64,000 nt of DNA from positions 40,653,048-40,717,047 of the forward strand of contig CM051034.1 in assembly GCA_027627225.1 (NCBI GenBank). The letters are read 5' to 3'. The translations under genes were made by a program, and so were the position numbers. Every line of letters starts with the position of its first letter. Positions within the stretch are counted from its first letter, which is position 1. The notes under the pieces were generated by a model. The model saw only the letters and a program-made list of their open reading frames with translations. It made no database searches and was not told where the DNA came from. Shown here piece after piece: positions 51,718-63,500 of this stretch. This DNA comes from Congeria kusceri. Taxonomy: Eukaryota > Mollusca > Bivalvia > Myida > Dreissenidae.

Positions 51718-52155
51718 CTTTAAAGATAATTCACCAATAAAATATGTGCAGTAACATCAACGCATGCTGCTCTTTAAGTCAGCTTTTTCATTTTAATGCT
51801 TTCAATACTAGTACATGAAACCTAGTTATGCCATGTTCGATAGATCTCAAAAGATTATCTAATGTAGTCTGACATCCCGCTAATTAGGTTCTTATGCAAC
51901 CAAACTAACTCATCAGTATTATACCCGCAGTAAACATGGTAATCTTCCCTACACGCACATAAGTACACAGCTGCAAGATACTGCTGCGCTGTCAGTATCA
52001 CGTGACTGGGTTTGAATGACCACGCTTTTTCTCAACTGATAAGCCCGCCCGTTTTCACAACGTCGCCGCCATTTTGGCTTGTTGTACACAGATTGGGTCA
52101 CATTTATTTCTGATTTTGTTGTCCATTTAGAAGCATTTACAGGACAGCAAATACA
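51718..52155. promoter_or_regulatory. divergent promoter region between transposase and plus-strand genes
   Basis: This 438-bp gap separates two oppositely oriented start codons. It contains a GC-rich stretch (cccgcccg at 52044) and gccgccattttggc at 52065-52078, a close match to the YY1 motif; on the minus strand it reads CAAAATGGCGGC, a TISU-like sequence followed by a five-codon frame. An E-box-like cacgtg lies at about 52000. No clear TATA box is seen. A shared TATA-less promoter would coordinate the genes of the element. Confidence 0.55.
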
Positions 52156-52738
52156 ATGGCAAACAGAGTTGGACTTTTTATTTGGATAAATGATGTTCCT
52201 GTTAGTGGAAGTGTTCTTAAACTAAGCAATATTGTCTTTCCGAGAAGTGATTATGCTGAATATGCTGTTGGACAAAAGGTGACCGTAAAATGTCCAGGCC
52301 TGGGGAAACATGATGCTGTTATTGCTAAAGTTGGAGGTAAGAATTTAGTGGCCAATAAATTTGCAAGATATCAACAATGTGTATATATTTATGTATATTT
52401 GCTATTGTTGTTATTGTTGTTTTAATTTTGATAGCATATATAGGAGTAGCGTATGTACTTTGTCAAGTCAGGCGTATCTGAATGTTGCATACAACGCAAA
52501 CAATATATTGCATAGTCGATCAATAGTTAGAACTAATTATTTAAATGTATTTCGTTTAGACGTAACAGACAAGAAAGACTTTGAAATGCTGCTGAAGGAA
52601 ACGAGCAGATTCACAGAACTACTAGAGGAATTGAATGTTGCAGCTAACAGACAAGTTTATTACAACAGTGACAAAAACGAAGAATCCGCAGAACCTGCAG
52701 ATAGTTCTACAATTTCGGAGCAAAATGTACACACGTAA
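52156..52738 (+). CDS. small two-exon gene of the transposon (119 residues)
   Basis: Exon 1 is 52156-52336 and exon 2 is 52560-52738. The donor is gtaaga, the acceptor tttag, and the phase-1 join reads AKVG|DVTDKK. The stop is at 52736-52738 and an AATAAA signal follows at 52818. The N-terminal ~60 residues (FIWINDVPVSG, YAVGQKVTVKC, GLGKHDAVIAKVG) have the look of a small beta-barrel of the SH3/Tudor kind, and the C-terminus is acidic and helical (FEMLLKETSRFTELLEEL). I do not recognise the family. Alternatively it is the 5' end of the BEN gene: a weak phase-0 donor at 52727 (gtacac) could splice to 53319. The better donor at 52735 (gtaaat) is phase 2 and would not fit. Confidence 0.6.
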
Positions 52739-52817
52739 ATTAAGAATCTTATCATTTTGTTATTGTTGTTTTATATATAGCAACAATGATGAAAATTTAT
52801 GCAACATACATTTGTTA

Positions 52818-52823
52818 AATAAA
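52818..52823 (+). terminator. AATAAA signal after the small gene
   Basis: AATAAA lies 80 bp past the stop at 52738, supporting a transcript that ends before the BEN gene begins at 53048. Confidence 0.5.
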
Positions 52824-53043
52824 CAATTATAATAAGCTCAAAGAAATGCAATAAATATGCTAACTTCCATTTTATTTGAAACATATAACGATCGGTTGTA
52901 ATTTTTTAAGCAGGCATTAAAATTATGGTCACGTGATCGGCGTATTTACATCCAGTCGTGAATAGTAGGCTTTGTTCTATTGGTTTGTAATTTACGACTG
53001 ACCAATCGGCGAATGCGTAACATATTGAAGTCGGCACATAAAC

Positions 53044-53055
53044 CAAAATGGCGTC
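53044..53055 (+). promoter_or_regulatory. TISU/YY1-like start context of the BEN gene
   Basis: CAAAATGGCGTC embeds the proposed start codon (53048) and matches the TISU consensus SAASATGGCGGC except at two positions. It supports this ATG as a genuine short-leader start. Confidence 0.45.
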
Positions 53056-56000
53056 CGTACTTAGAAGTGAAATAGTAAACAAGCTGATGTTCAAGATTTG
53101 TATATAGAATTTATATTATCATCAAAAGAGCACTGCGAATAAGTTATTCTACTGGATTATTAATGACAACATGCATGTTGTTTTATTGATAAACCATCGC
53201 AAAATGTTATTTACGAGTTTGAATTACTCAGAGCTTAATGCGTTGACACTGACGGAATGTTTTTAGAAATATTTTTGCCACATGGATTTCGTTCATAGCA
53301 AGCTTTTGTTATCGTTAGGTGGAGCCGGTACGAAAGCAGACGAAGGTGGTAAAGCCAAAGGCTGTAAAAAGAAAGACCAACTTCAATGACGAGGTGCAAT
53401 TGAACAGCACGACAGTAAGTACTGCTTATTTTTACATACACATGTAATTAAATGGAATAAATTATAAATAGGTTGTGATTTACATTTTCGGTTTGGTTAC
53501 TAGTATAATCCGATGGACATTGATAATAACTGAAATTCATCATGTTATTTATAATTATTGCATATATTAAATAACAAAAATAATTATTTTTTTGTGTTTT
53601 GGGGGATGTTTACTACCGTATGAATTGCCAAAAAAAATTGTGTTGAAATTTACTGCAGATTCACTTTTAAGTTCATTTTGTGTATTATAGTCATGGTGTC
53701 CATTCAGTTTTTTTGTACCAATTTTCGGAAAGTGTTTGCTTTTAGTTAATCCAGTAACCATTTGCTTTTTAGCAAAGCAATGAGTGGCTGACAAAATATA
53801 TTTTTATAAATTATATTTCAATGAAAGCCAAGACTAACAAACTGCTGGGATACATGCATTATATTAAACGGCATATTTTACATATTTTACATATTTTTTT
53901 TTTATAAAAAAAGTATTTCTATGTTTATACTTTAGTACACTAACTTAAAAATGATATTTGTTAATGTGTCATCAATGCTTTTTTATTTAGTTAAATATTG
54001 AACTACATAAACATTCATTGAACGTTTTACTATAATCGAGCTATGTATGCTGTAAACAAAAAAACCATTAATACTCAGTTCTGACAAGTTACTTTTTATA
54101 TGCTGCAGACTGTACTAATGAAGCACCAAAAAAGTAAAATTTGAGCTTTAAGATTTGTTTCAATAAATAATATGCCGCATCTCGCACCAGTTTATAAGCA
54201 AATGTGTATGTATTGGTTGTTAATCTGTATTTAAAATCTTTCTGGTAAACATAGATTCCTGCCCCCATCGATGGTCATTATTAAGAAATTGTTCTTTATA
54301 ATGTGTTTATTTTTTCAGCAAAAGAAATTAGAGCAAGTTGCAGAAAATTTGGCATTATGTGACTTTTCACAAAATAGGTATGATATTACAATCTGGAGCT
54401 GATTATTACTTCCATCTTAGATTCTGTGCAGCTAATATAAAGAATGATTTTTTTTATTGGATAATTTCTCTGTTTTAATACTTAAATGTTGTTTGAAACA
54501 ATAATGAAAAATCTTCTATGCAGTGTTCTAGACCTGTAGTATTTATCATAGCCAGAGAAATTTCTTCTATGTTCAATAGACCTTTTCAGGTTTTGCAACA
54601 GTCTTCCTAAGCTATTGTTAACAGATTCATCAAATATCACAAACAGATAATAAGTTCACCACATGCTCTTTTGTGTTAAATACATTAACCGTTAATCACG
54701 TGATATCCTTATACAATGATTTGATAAAATTGCAGATTAATTGCATATCATTGACGTTTGTTGAGGCGTCTATAGTTTTCTAATGGAATAATTTCAGGCT
54801 TGAGGACACTGGAAATTTGTTTACTGCAAGCTTGGCAGTGCTAGCTGACAGTCCAGTAAAACAGCCATCTTCCGGAAATGAGACAAGTTCTCCACACCCT
54901 ATGCCACTCACTTTGTCTCCACGACCATCATCTCCAGCTACACCAAGACGATTCTCCCCTCGACATCAATACCAGTGTTGCAATCATCAACAAGAATTAT
55001 TCAGTTTGAGAGCATCTGTAACTAACCTGGAGTATTGGTGTAAACAGATGTGGGATGATTTGGCTGTAAGTTTTAGTTATTTGTTCTTTTTTTGTTACAT
55101 TTAGGTACATTTTCATGCAACAATAAAATTGCATGCAATGTATGTGAATTTTATTTGAATATAATAATGTTGGTTATTATTTCAGTCTGTTAAAAGTGAG
55201 TTGGCAATAATGAGGCAAGCCAATTTTGATGAAACATCCAGGCGTACACAGGATGTGATCAAGGTAAAAAGTTATGCAGTTGTTTTGATTTATTGAATCC
55301 AAGGGAAATTTAACTGTCTAATGTGGTATCTTTTTATTTACTCGTTTTCTGAACTAAATGAAGTCCCTTCACCCCCTTAAATAAATAAATGGGTTTCTTT
55401 CTCAGAGGTGGAATCAACTAGCTTGTTTTTGTTGCATTTTAGCCTGTTGCATCACAGAACTCAAGCATGACGCAGCAGACTACCCCAGTATCAAGTCCAT
55501 CAGCCACAAGCTCTGTGGCGACCTACAAGGGTTACACCAAGGTTATTGTACATACTTAATTGTTTTTTGACACTTTGTTTTATTTTAGGAACAATTGCTA
55601 TAGCTAAAGCTGTATATACTGAATGAAAACCAAGAATACTTTGTTTAATTCAAAATAAGTAAAATACCATTCTGATCATCTTTAGGTAATTTTACTTCAT
55701 TCACACATTTTCATTGTTAAAAAATGCAGAAATTTATATTGGACAAATTATCGTACTTTTTGTGTGCTGGTGCTCTGCAACATGTGAATGTTATGCAGTT
55801 TAAAATTACTCTGGCTAGAATTTATTTATAGAATTCCAAATCTGCTGCAAATACACGTATACCGTAGTGTATGTAATTTAACATTTGGAATAAATAAATA
55901 AACTTACATGCGCACAAAAAAGCACAACCTATGATTAATATTTCCTGTTCAAACTAAAAGAAAAAAAGATAAAATAATGTGGTGCTGTAGTTTATTCAAG

Positions 56001-56621
56001 TCTAACTTCCTGGCATTGAGTAAATTTTTCGTTGCAGAGTCAAGTAGTTGCAGAAATTTCCTTCTGCAAAAACTATAAGAAGGCGACAGCAAAGGCCTTC
56101 CGGTTGCTGTTCAACAGGGAGGAGGTGGAGGGGAGGTCGCTTAGTGGCCAGAGGGGGAACGCTGGAGATGCCAGGCCCCAAATAGAAGACAGACCAAAAC
56201 TGTCCTTTCTTCAAGGTGACATACTTTATAAACCTGAAACTGGTTATAATGAGGAGCAATGTGTTTTACAGTAGTTTTTTTCTGATGAATTATAGCTTTA
56301 ATAATGGCCTTAAAAATGCGTGATGTTTATCTCATTTTAATAAATTATAAATGTTACAAAAAGCTAAGATTGAGTAAATCCAGTAAACCATTGAAGTAAG
56401 CATTCTTGATATAAAATAGTTGTTGATTTTTCAGTTGGAAATAATAAGATAATTAATAAGAAAACACCAGTTAAAGAATCATAACAATATTTATGTATAA
56501 GTCATTTTTTTCTTGTATTACAGAATGCATCCTGGAGTGTTATCCAGCAGCAAAAAAAGAGGACATCAATGTGGTGCTGAGGCATCTTCTGAAGCCGTCA
56601 CGAAATGTTTTTAATAATTAG
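53048..56621 (+). CDS. BEN-domain protein of the transposon, eight exons, 300 residues
   Basis: Exons: 53048-53074, 53319-53414, 54319-54377, 54798-55065, 55186-55263, 55443-55541, 56038-56215 and 56524-56621 (stop TAG). Every junction has GT...AG and compatible phase (0,0,2,0,0,0,1). The N-terminal part is basic (QTKVVKPKAVKRKTNF). The middle is Ser/Pro-rich (LTLSPRPSSPATPRRFSP) and followed by a probable coiled coil (ELFSLRASVTNLEYW...). The last ~92 residues fit a BEN domain: ATAKAFRLLFNREEVEGRSL, a loop, LSFLQECILECYPAAKKEDI and NVVLRHLLKPSR, matching the LL..LF..EEL..SL / I...v...yp / i...l..k pattern. BEN domains are DNA-binding modules of chromatin factors and some DNA-virus proteins. 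A role as partner that binds the subterminal repeats is inference. The first exon is the least certain. Confidence 0.78.
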
Positions 56622-56688
56622 TCCCTTACACTGTAGATGTTACTAATGTAGAAAAAACAGCCCTTAATACTGTGACAACTCGAAAAGT

Positions 56689-56694
56689 AATAAA
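56689..56694 (+). terminator. AATAAA polyadenylation signal, BEN gene
   Basis: AATAAA lies 68 bp past the stop codon of the BEN gene. Confidence 0.65.
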
Positions 56695-56699
56695 GATAT

Positions 56700-57004
56700 T
56701 TTCATAAAAACTTTGTTGCGGAAAATAGAAACACACTTCATTAGTATGGGACTCATTTAATGGTTGCAATACTGTCATAGCCTTGTTAAATTTCTGTTAT
56801 TGATTGTTTTGTGTTTATATAGTAAAGATGTAAATATCAGAAAGTTATGTGACACAGTATAATAATAATGTTAAAATCCTAGATCATTGTGTACAAATTA
56901 GTAAGAACTTAGTGACGGTAATAAGAAAATGTATTATATATTTGATTTTATATCTTGTTTGTTTTTTATTAAACATTACATGTATTTTATATTCATGCAG
57001 GTGA
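56700..57004. other. AT-rich spacer inside the transposon
   Basis: This is AT-rich sequence between the end of the BEN gene and the right subterminal repeats. No feature was recognised. Confidence 0.4.
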
Positions 57005-57506
57005 CCACAAAATGACAATAGACATTTTGCCATCGATTTTCCACCAACGGTGGCAAACTGTGAAATTTCTTACATGGTTTTCCACTGGATGGCAAACGAT
57101 GGAATTTCGTCCAAATACTCCACCGATTGCCACCGATTGTGGAAAACGATGGCAAACAGTGTAATATTTTACATCGTTCTCCACTGGATGGCAAACGATG
57201 AAATTTTGTCTAAATACTCCATCGTTTGCCACTGTTTGCCATTGTCTGTGGAAAACGATGTAAAATTTTACATCGTCTTCCACTGGTAGTGATCGGTGGA
57301 AAACGATGGAAAGTTTGTCCAAATACTCCATCGTTTGCCATCAAATTCCACCGAATGCCATCCATGATGTAAATTCTTCCACTGTCTGTTTTTTTTCATC
57401 ATTTGCCACTGATTTTCCACTGATTTTCATGTCCAAATACTCCACCGTTTGCCACTCTTTTTTTCCATGGCAAACGATGAAAATCGGTGGCATATTTACA
57501 GATGGG
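57005..57506. repeat. right terminal and subterminal repeats of the transposon
   Basis: A dense cluster, in both orientations, of ggatggcaaacgatggaa, gtccaaatactccaccg, gtggaaaacgatg and ttgccactg units, with a partial period near 90 bp, ends in the terminal repeat at 57476-57506. Frames of 72-112 codons on both strands come from the repeats. Confidence 0.8.
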
Positions 57507-57508
57507 CA

Positions 57509-60500
57509 CATACCAAATATAAAACCTCTAAGCCTTGCAGTTTCAGAGGAGATTTTTAAAGTCATTTATACAAGTTTATTTAAACCATGTGACCCCTGGG
57601 GTGTGGTCAGTTTTGACCCATGGGGCATAATTTGAACAATGTTTGTAGAAGACCACTATAGGATGTTACATACCAAATACGAAACATCTGGGCCTTGCGG
57701 TTTCAGGAGAAGATTTTTAAAGACATTTTGCTTTTTAAGTTTATATAAACAATAAGACCCCTGCCGGTGGCCAGTTTTGACCCCTGGGGCATAATTTGAA
57801 CAATCGTTGTAGAGGACCACTATATGATGTTACATACCAAATAAGAAACCTATGGGCCTTGCGGTTTCTGAGGAGAAGATATTTAAAGTCCTATTGCTAC
57901 ACATTCTATATAAACCATGTGACTCCCGGGGCGTGGCCAGTTTTGACCCAAGGGGCATAATTTGAACAAACTTTGTAAAGGACCACTCAAGGATGTTACA
58001 AACCAAATATGAAACCTCTGGGCCTTGCGGTTTCAGAGGAGATTTTAAATGTCATTTTGCTATATATTCTATATAAACCATGTAACCCCTGGGGCGTGGC
58101 CAGTTTTGACCCAAAGGGCATAATTTTAACAATCTTTGTAGAGTACCACTATAAGATGTTACATACCAAATTTGAAACCTCTTGGCTTTTTGGATTCAGA
58201 GGAGAATATTTTTTGAGTCATTTTGCTATATATTCTATATAAACCATGTGACCCCCAGGGCATGGCCAGTTTTGAACAATCTTTGTAGAGGACCACTATA
58301 GGATGTTACATACCAAATATGAAACCTCTGGGCCTTGCGGTTTCAGATTTTTCACATTTAAAATATATTTTTAGCTCTGGTGACCTACATATGCAGCGGA
58401 CCGTAATGATTTGAACAACTTTGAAAGAGGTTCAACCAATGATCATTCCTGTGAAGTTTGGTAAAAATCTGCCAAGTGGTTTAGGAGGAGATGTTGTTTG
58501 AATGAAAAGTTGACAACGGACACACGCACCCACGCATGGACCACGGACAACGGGTGATCACAAAAGCTCACCATGAGCACTTTGTTCTCAGGTGTGCTAA
58601 CAAAAAAAGGTGCAAAATGTGCCAAACACCTGTGGGATAAAGAAAATTGACTGTGTTTGACATACAAACACTCAGCGCTTAATGGGTAATTTAAGGTGTT
58701 GACACTTCTCAACACCTCTCAATACAATATATAAAACAATATATTAAGTGTAGTGTGTCTGCATAATGCGATTATCATGACAAAAAATTTCCTCAAAATT
58801 TACAATCATGATGCATTTAGAAGCGTTTGTTTAGATTTTTTGTATTTAAATTGTAAACATCTCAAAAATTTTGGGGATGCACGTTTAATAGGGCATGTGC
58901 ATCAAATGGAACAAATAAAATATGCCTCTGAATGAGGTGTTAGTAAGTGCAACGGTTTGTCACCAAAGTGTATCTATGTTAACAAGAAACATCAAAATTC
59001 CACAAACACCAAATTTTTCTAATGAAATGTGTTAAATTCCACACACAAATATGATTTTTAGTAATGGTGACCCTGACATCACCCAGGCCTAGATACAAGT
59101 TATCTACATATGAAGTTCCATTAAAATATCTAAGTGTGTTCTCAAGCGAGTGGAAACTGTTAGTCTATTTGTAGTAATGGTGACCTTGTCCTTGACCACA
59201 TCCACTCCATGCAACCTCAAGCAAGGTCTAGATATAAGATATCTATGTATGAAGTTTCATTAAAATATCTCAATGTGTTCTTCAGCAATTGAGCAGAAGC
59301 CGTTTCTTTTAATTGTTAGTAACAGTGACCTCGCCCTTGATTCTCACCCACCCTATAGGCAATCCCAAGACAGGTGCTCTTTTAACCAAGAATTTTGAAA
59401 TTTTCGTTCAGGTTTTTATGTCAACATGGTCGAATTCGTGACAATGGCACTTTATTTATAGGGCTGCAGTCAGGATGTGAAGCGGCAGCCAGACTTGGAT
59501 TGCTACCAACACACTCTTATGTTTTGATGTTTTGCAAGGAGAAACTACTCAATTACGTTTGAGGCGTTATTTCTTAGGCGACACAGCAGACAACTCCATC
59601 TTAGAAAACAAAACAAATGCTCTTCGATATGGAGTTAAACCTTGAATGTATTATGCTATCGATTGGCTTAGATTGTAGCGTCATATTAAATTAAACAGAC
59701 TTAAGGCTATTCAGTTCACAGTAATGATAAGCAACAAGAGCTGACGGAGGACAGCGCGCTCAACTTTTCTTATTCTCGTCAAAGTTACTGGCATTTTTTT
59801 TTTTTAACTAGAAATAATAAATTCCTCAAAAACCAAATTTTTCTAGTGAAATGCATTCAAGTCAGCACATCAATTAAATTTTTAGTAAAAGTGACCTTGA
59901 CCTTGACCGCACGCACCCACCCCATTTGCAGTCCCAAGCAAGGGATATCGATATAAGGTATCATTGTATTAAGCTTCATTAAAATATCTCAATGCATTCT
60001 CAAGTTATTGATCGGAAACCATTTTTCTATTTTTGGAAACAGTGACCTTGACCTTGAACCCACCCACCCCATATGCAATCCCAAGCAAGGTCTCGATATA
60101 AGGTATCTCTGTATAGAGTTTCATTAAAATACCTCAATGCATTCTCAATCAATTGAGCAGAAACCGTTTTTCTATTTTAAAAACAGTGACCTTGAGCATG
60201 ACCCTATATGCAATCCCAAGGCAGGTCTCGATATAAGATATGTATGTATTCAATTTCATTAAAATATCTCAATGCGTTCTCACGTTATTAAGTGGAAACC
60301 GTTTTTCTATTTTTAGTAACAGTGAACTTGACCCCACCCACCCCATATGCAATACCAAGTGAGGTCTCGATATAAGGTAAGTATGTTTAAAGTTTCATTT
60401 AAATATCTCAATAAGTTCTAAAGTTATTAAGCGGAAACTGTTTTTCTATTGTTAGTAACAGTGACCTTGACCCCACCCATCCCATATGCAATTCCAAGCG

Positions 60501-63500
60501 AGGGCTCAATATATGGTATCTATGTATTAAGTTTCATTAAAGTATCTCTATGCATTCTCAAGTTATTGAGCGGAAACCATTTTTTTATTTACAGTAACTG
60601 TGACCTTGACCCCACCCACCCCATATGCAATCTCAAGTGAGGTCTTGATTTAAGGTATTTATGTATTAAGTTTTATTAAAATTATGTATTAAGTTTTATT
60701 AAAATATCTCAATTTGTTCTCAAGTTATTGAGCGTAAACAGTTTTTCTATTTTAAGTAACAGTGACCTTAACCCCATCCACCCCATATGCAATCCCTATC
60801 AAAGTCTCGCTTTAAGGTATCTATGTTTGCAGTTTCATTACAATAGTTTAATCTGTTTGTGAGTTAGAGAGTGGAAACAAAAAGTTGAGAAACTATCTTA
60901 TGGAAAAAACTTGAACCTGTCCGTATAGTTTATATGATAAATTTCTAAGTGTAAAAAGGCCCATTATTTTGACAATTTTAAAACTACAGTTATCAAAATT
61001 TGCCCATGAGTTCATCTTAATATACGGAATAAGTGTTCTAAGACTGAATGAGATACATTGAGCCATTCCAGAGAAACCAGCCAAACGAAAAACTTTAACC
61101 TGTCCATATAGCTTATGTAAAATTTATAAGTGTAAAAAAGCCCATTATTTTGTCAAATTTCAAACTAGAGTTCCCAAACTTGGCCTATAGTTTCATTTTA
61201 ATGTGGGGAATAAATGTTATAAGTTTGAATGAAATCCCTCAAGCCATTCCTGAGAAACTAGCTTACCGAAAAACTTTAACCTAGCTCGGAAGCCGACGCA
61301 AACGCCAATGGCGACTTCAGGGCAAGTAGAATAGCTTGCCTTTTATTCGAATAGTCGAGCTAAAAATCAATATTCCAAGATGGCGGATAATGGAGACATA
61401 TAATTTTTTGGGAAAATCACAAATAACCATCATATTAAGGAAGAACATCATAATATAAGTATGCATTAATGAAATGCCATAAATGTCCTTTTTGACGCGC
61501 AGGGCGCATGTCATTATAGGACCCCTGCATGTTTAAATTGAGTCATTCTTTGTTAATTCTGCCATTATCCAGAAATCAAGTTTTCATTTATGCTCACTTT
61601 CCAATGACTTAATACACATTGGTACACTCTAAATACAGCCAATGGGCTTAGTCAACATGAAAAAATTCACAATGGTACTGTCTAAATTGGTTTGTATGCA
61701 TTAAATTCTGAATCATTCATCATCTCTTGTTATGTTAGCATTGCCACTAGTCAATGTAGTCAATGGCTACTCAAATTTCTAACATTATTTGACATTATAT
61801 TCTCACATTTTGGGGACAAATATTAAAAAATGACAGGTATTTTTGATCCATATTAGAAAGTTGGCGAAAGCCAGGGTCTTTAGAAGGGGGATTTCTAGAT
61901 ATTTAATATATTGCATAAATCACTTATTACTTTGCAGGCTACAAAGCACTAACAATTAATATCCCCAAATGTATATGCTCCATTGGCCTATTTTGGACCG
62001 TTCAGGCTGTTGACACGTTGAATGCTATGCAATCATTGCTTTTGCATCAAGTAGTTTGTATACAAACCTATGTATCTACCAAAAATATTGGAAGTAGGGT
62101 ATATAACCAAGAGTAGTTTGATTTGTCTTGCGTATAAATGGCATTGCAGACATTCAATCTCATTCAAACAATGTTTTAATTCTGTAAGTGTATGTCTGCA
62201 CTCTATATCCCATAATTCTGGTTTCTTTCTTTTTGTCCCCAACAGCATTTCTACACTATTTTTTTGATCTTGATTTCAAAGCAGAAAGCAAGCCTTACAT
62301 GCACCATTCTGGTGAAACCAATAGTATACTCACTTTACACTGGAACTGGGCACCCACACGAGCTAATCAAACGTCCGTCTGAATAAGTATGAGCAATAAC
62401 TGCATCTGGGCGTAGTAGTTCAGAACATATCCCTGAAAATAACAATTCCAAACATTTAAAATAAATAAATTTTATAACATTCTCAATAAATAATTATTCT
62501 AACAAGTTTAAACTGTTGTACAATGCTAAACATTCTTAGCCAATACGTACAACCATGTCATTGTGTACCCACAAGTTAATGACATCACAGTGCACAACAT
62601 TCAAATGGGCTGCTTCAATGTCACAAGGCATTGATTAAAATGTTACAGAGATATAGTTTTTCAAAACTATTTAAGTTCTGTCATTTGCTGAGTTTTAGTT
62701 AGTTATTCAAACATGTCAGTCCAATTTTGATTGAGAACAGAGTCAAAATTCTGGAACAGTGAATTCCGCTTATCATGAAAATAAGCAGACCATAGAATTT
62801 ATATCGGTATATCAGAATATGGCAATTTAAAGAATTTATTCTGGATAAAAATCACCACGATTTCATTTTTCACGACGTGTACACATATGTAACGTTCTAA
62901 TAATAATGTTGACTGCGCGTGAAGTCATTAAATACTGCCAGAAGCAACAGATGATCATTGTATAGATATCAAACTCTTAATAGGATCAACCCCCAAAGCC
63001 AATTTTAATTGATTACCACAACACCGATTATTCAATCAGGCTGATTACCCACAGCATTGTTTTTCGCACCTGATACTGACTCTAAATATCGCAGTAAAAG
63101 AGGAATATTTGCTAATGGGCCATGGAAACAGCATCGTTATACCCGAAATTCCATTACATGCGACATCATTACAACCAATGTTATATCAATTGAAATATAT
63201 AGGGATTAAGACAGGACCTTGGACTCAGCATCGATTTGTGCGATATATCGCTATAAGCGATATCGTTACAATAGGAGTGTACTATAGTTGTTTCCAACTA
63301 ATTGTAAGTCTGACTTAGGCTTCCAAAATTATATTGTTGAAACAAGGTTTCCATATTATTTTAATGTACCAAAATACCTTGATTGCAGTTATTTATGCAA
63401 CTGGACAGTGGTTGTCCAAACCATCCCATGATCGCCAGTAGATTTGTGGTGACCAAAAATCCGCAATGGCCAGTAGATGAGGGCTGACCAAGAATCTTCA

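Larger units (their letters stand above)
46169..57506. mobile_element. 11.3-kb DNA transposon with tnp2-like transposase, small ORF and BEN gene
   Basis: The ends are imperfect terminal inverted repeats. 46169-46199 and the reverse complement of 57476-57506 agree at 26 of 31 positions, starting CCC(G/A)TCTGTA and sharing TGCCACCGATTT. Inside each end lies a 290-490-bp cluster of short repeats around tggcaaacgatgg and tggaaaa in both orientations. Between them are a complete-looking transposase gene (minus) and, divergently, a small gene and a BEN-domain gene (plus). No other gene remains unassigned. Target-site duplication was not found: left flank ends gccaat, right flank begins cacatacc, and the right flank is segmental duplication copy B. 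Repeat-rich subterminal ends plus a tnp2-type transposase resemble the CACTA (En/Spm) superfamily, but the termini are not CACTA. Confidence 0.8.

Noticed and set aside
56976..57635. Frames of 72-112 codons on both strands near the transposon's right end
   Set aside because: They are shadows of the subterminal repeat cluster and of the adjoining ~165-bp repeats.
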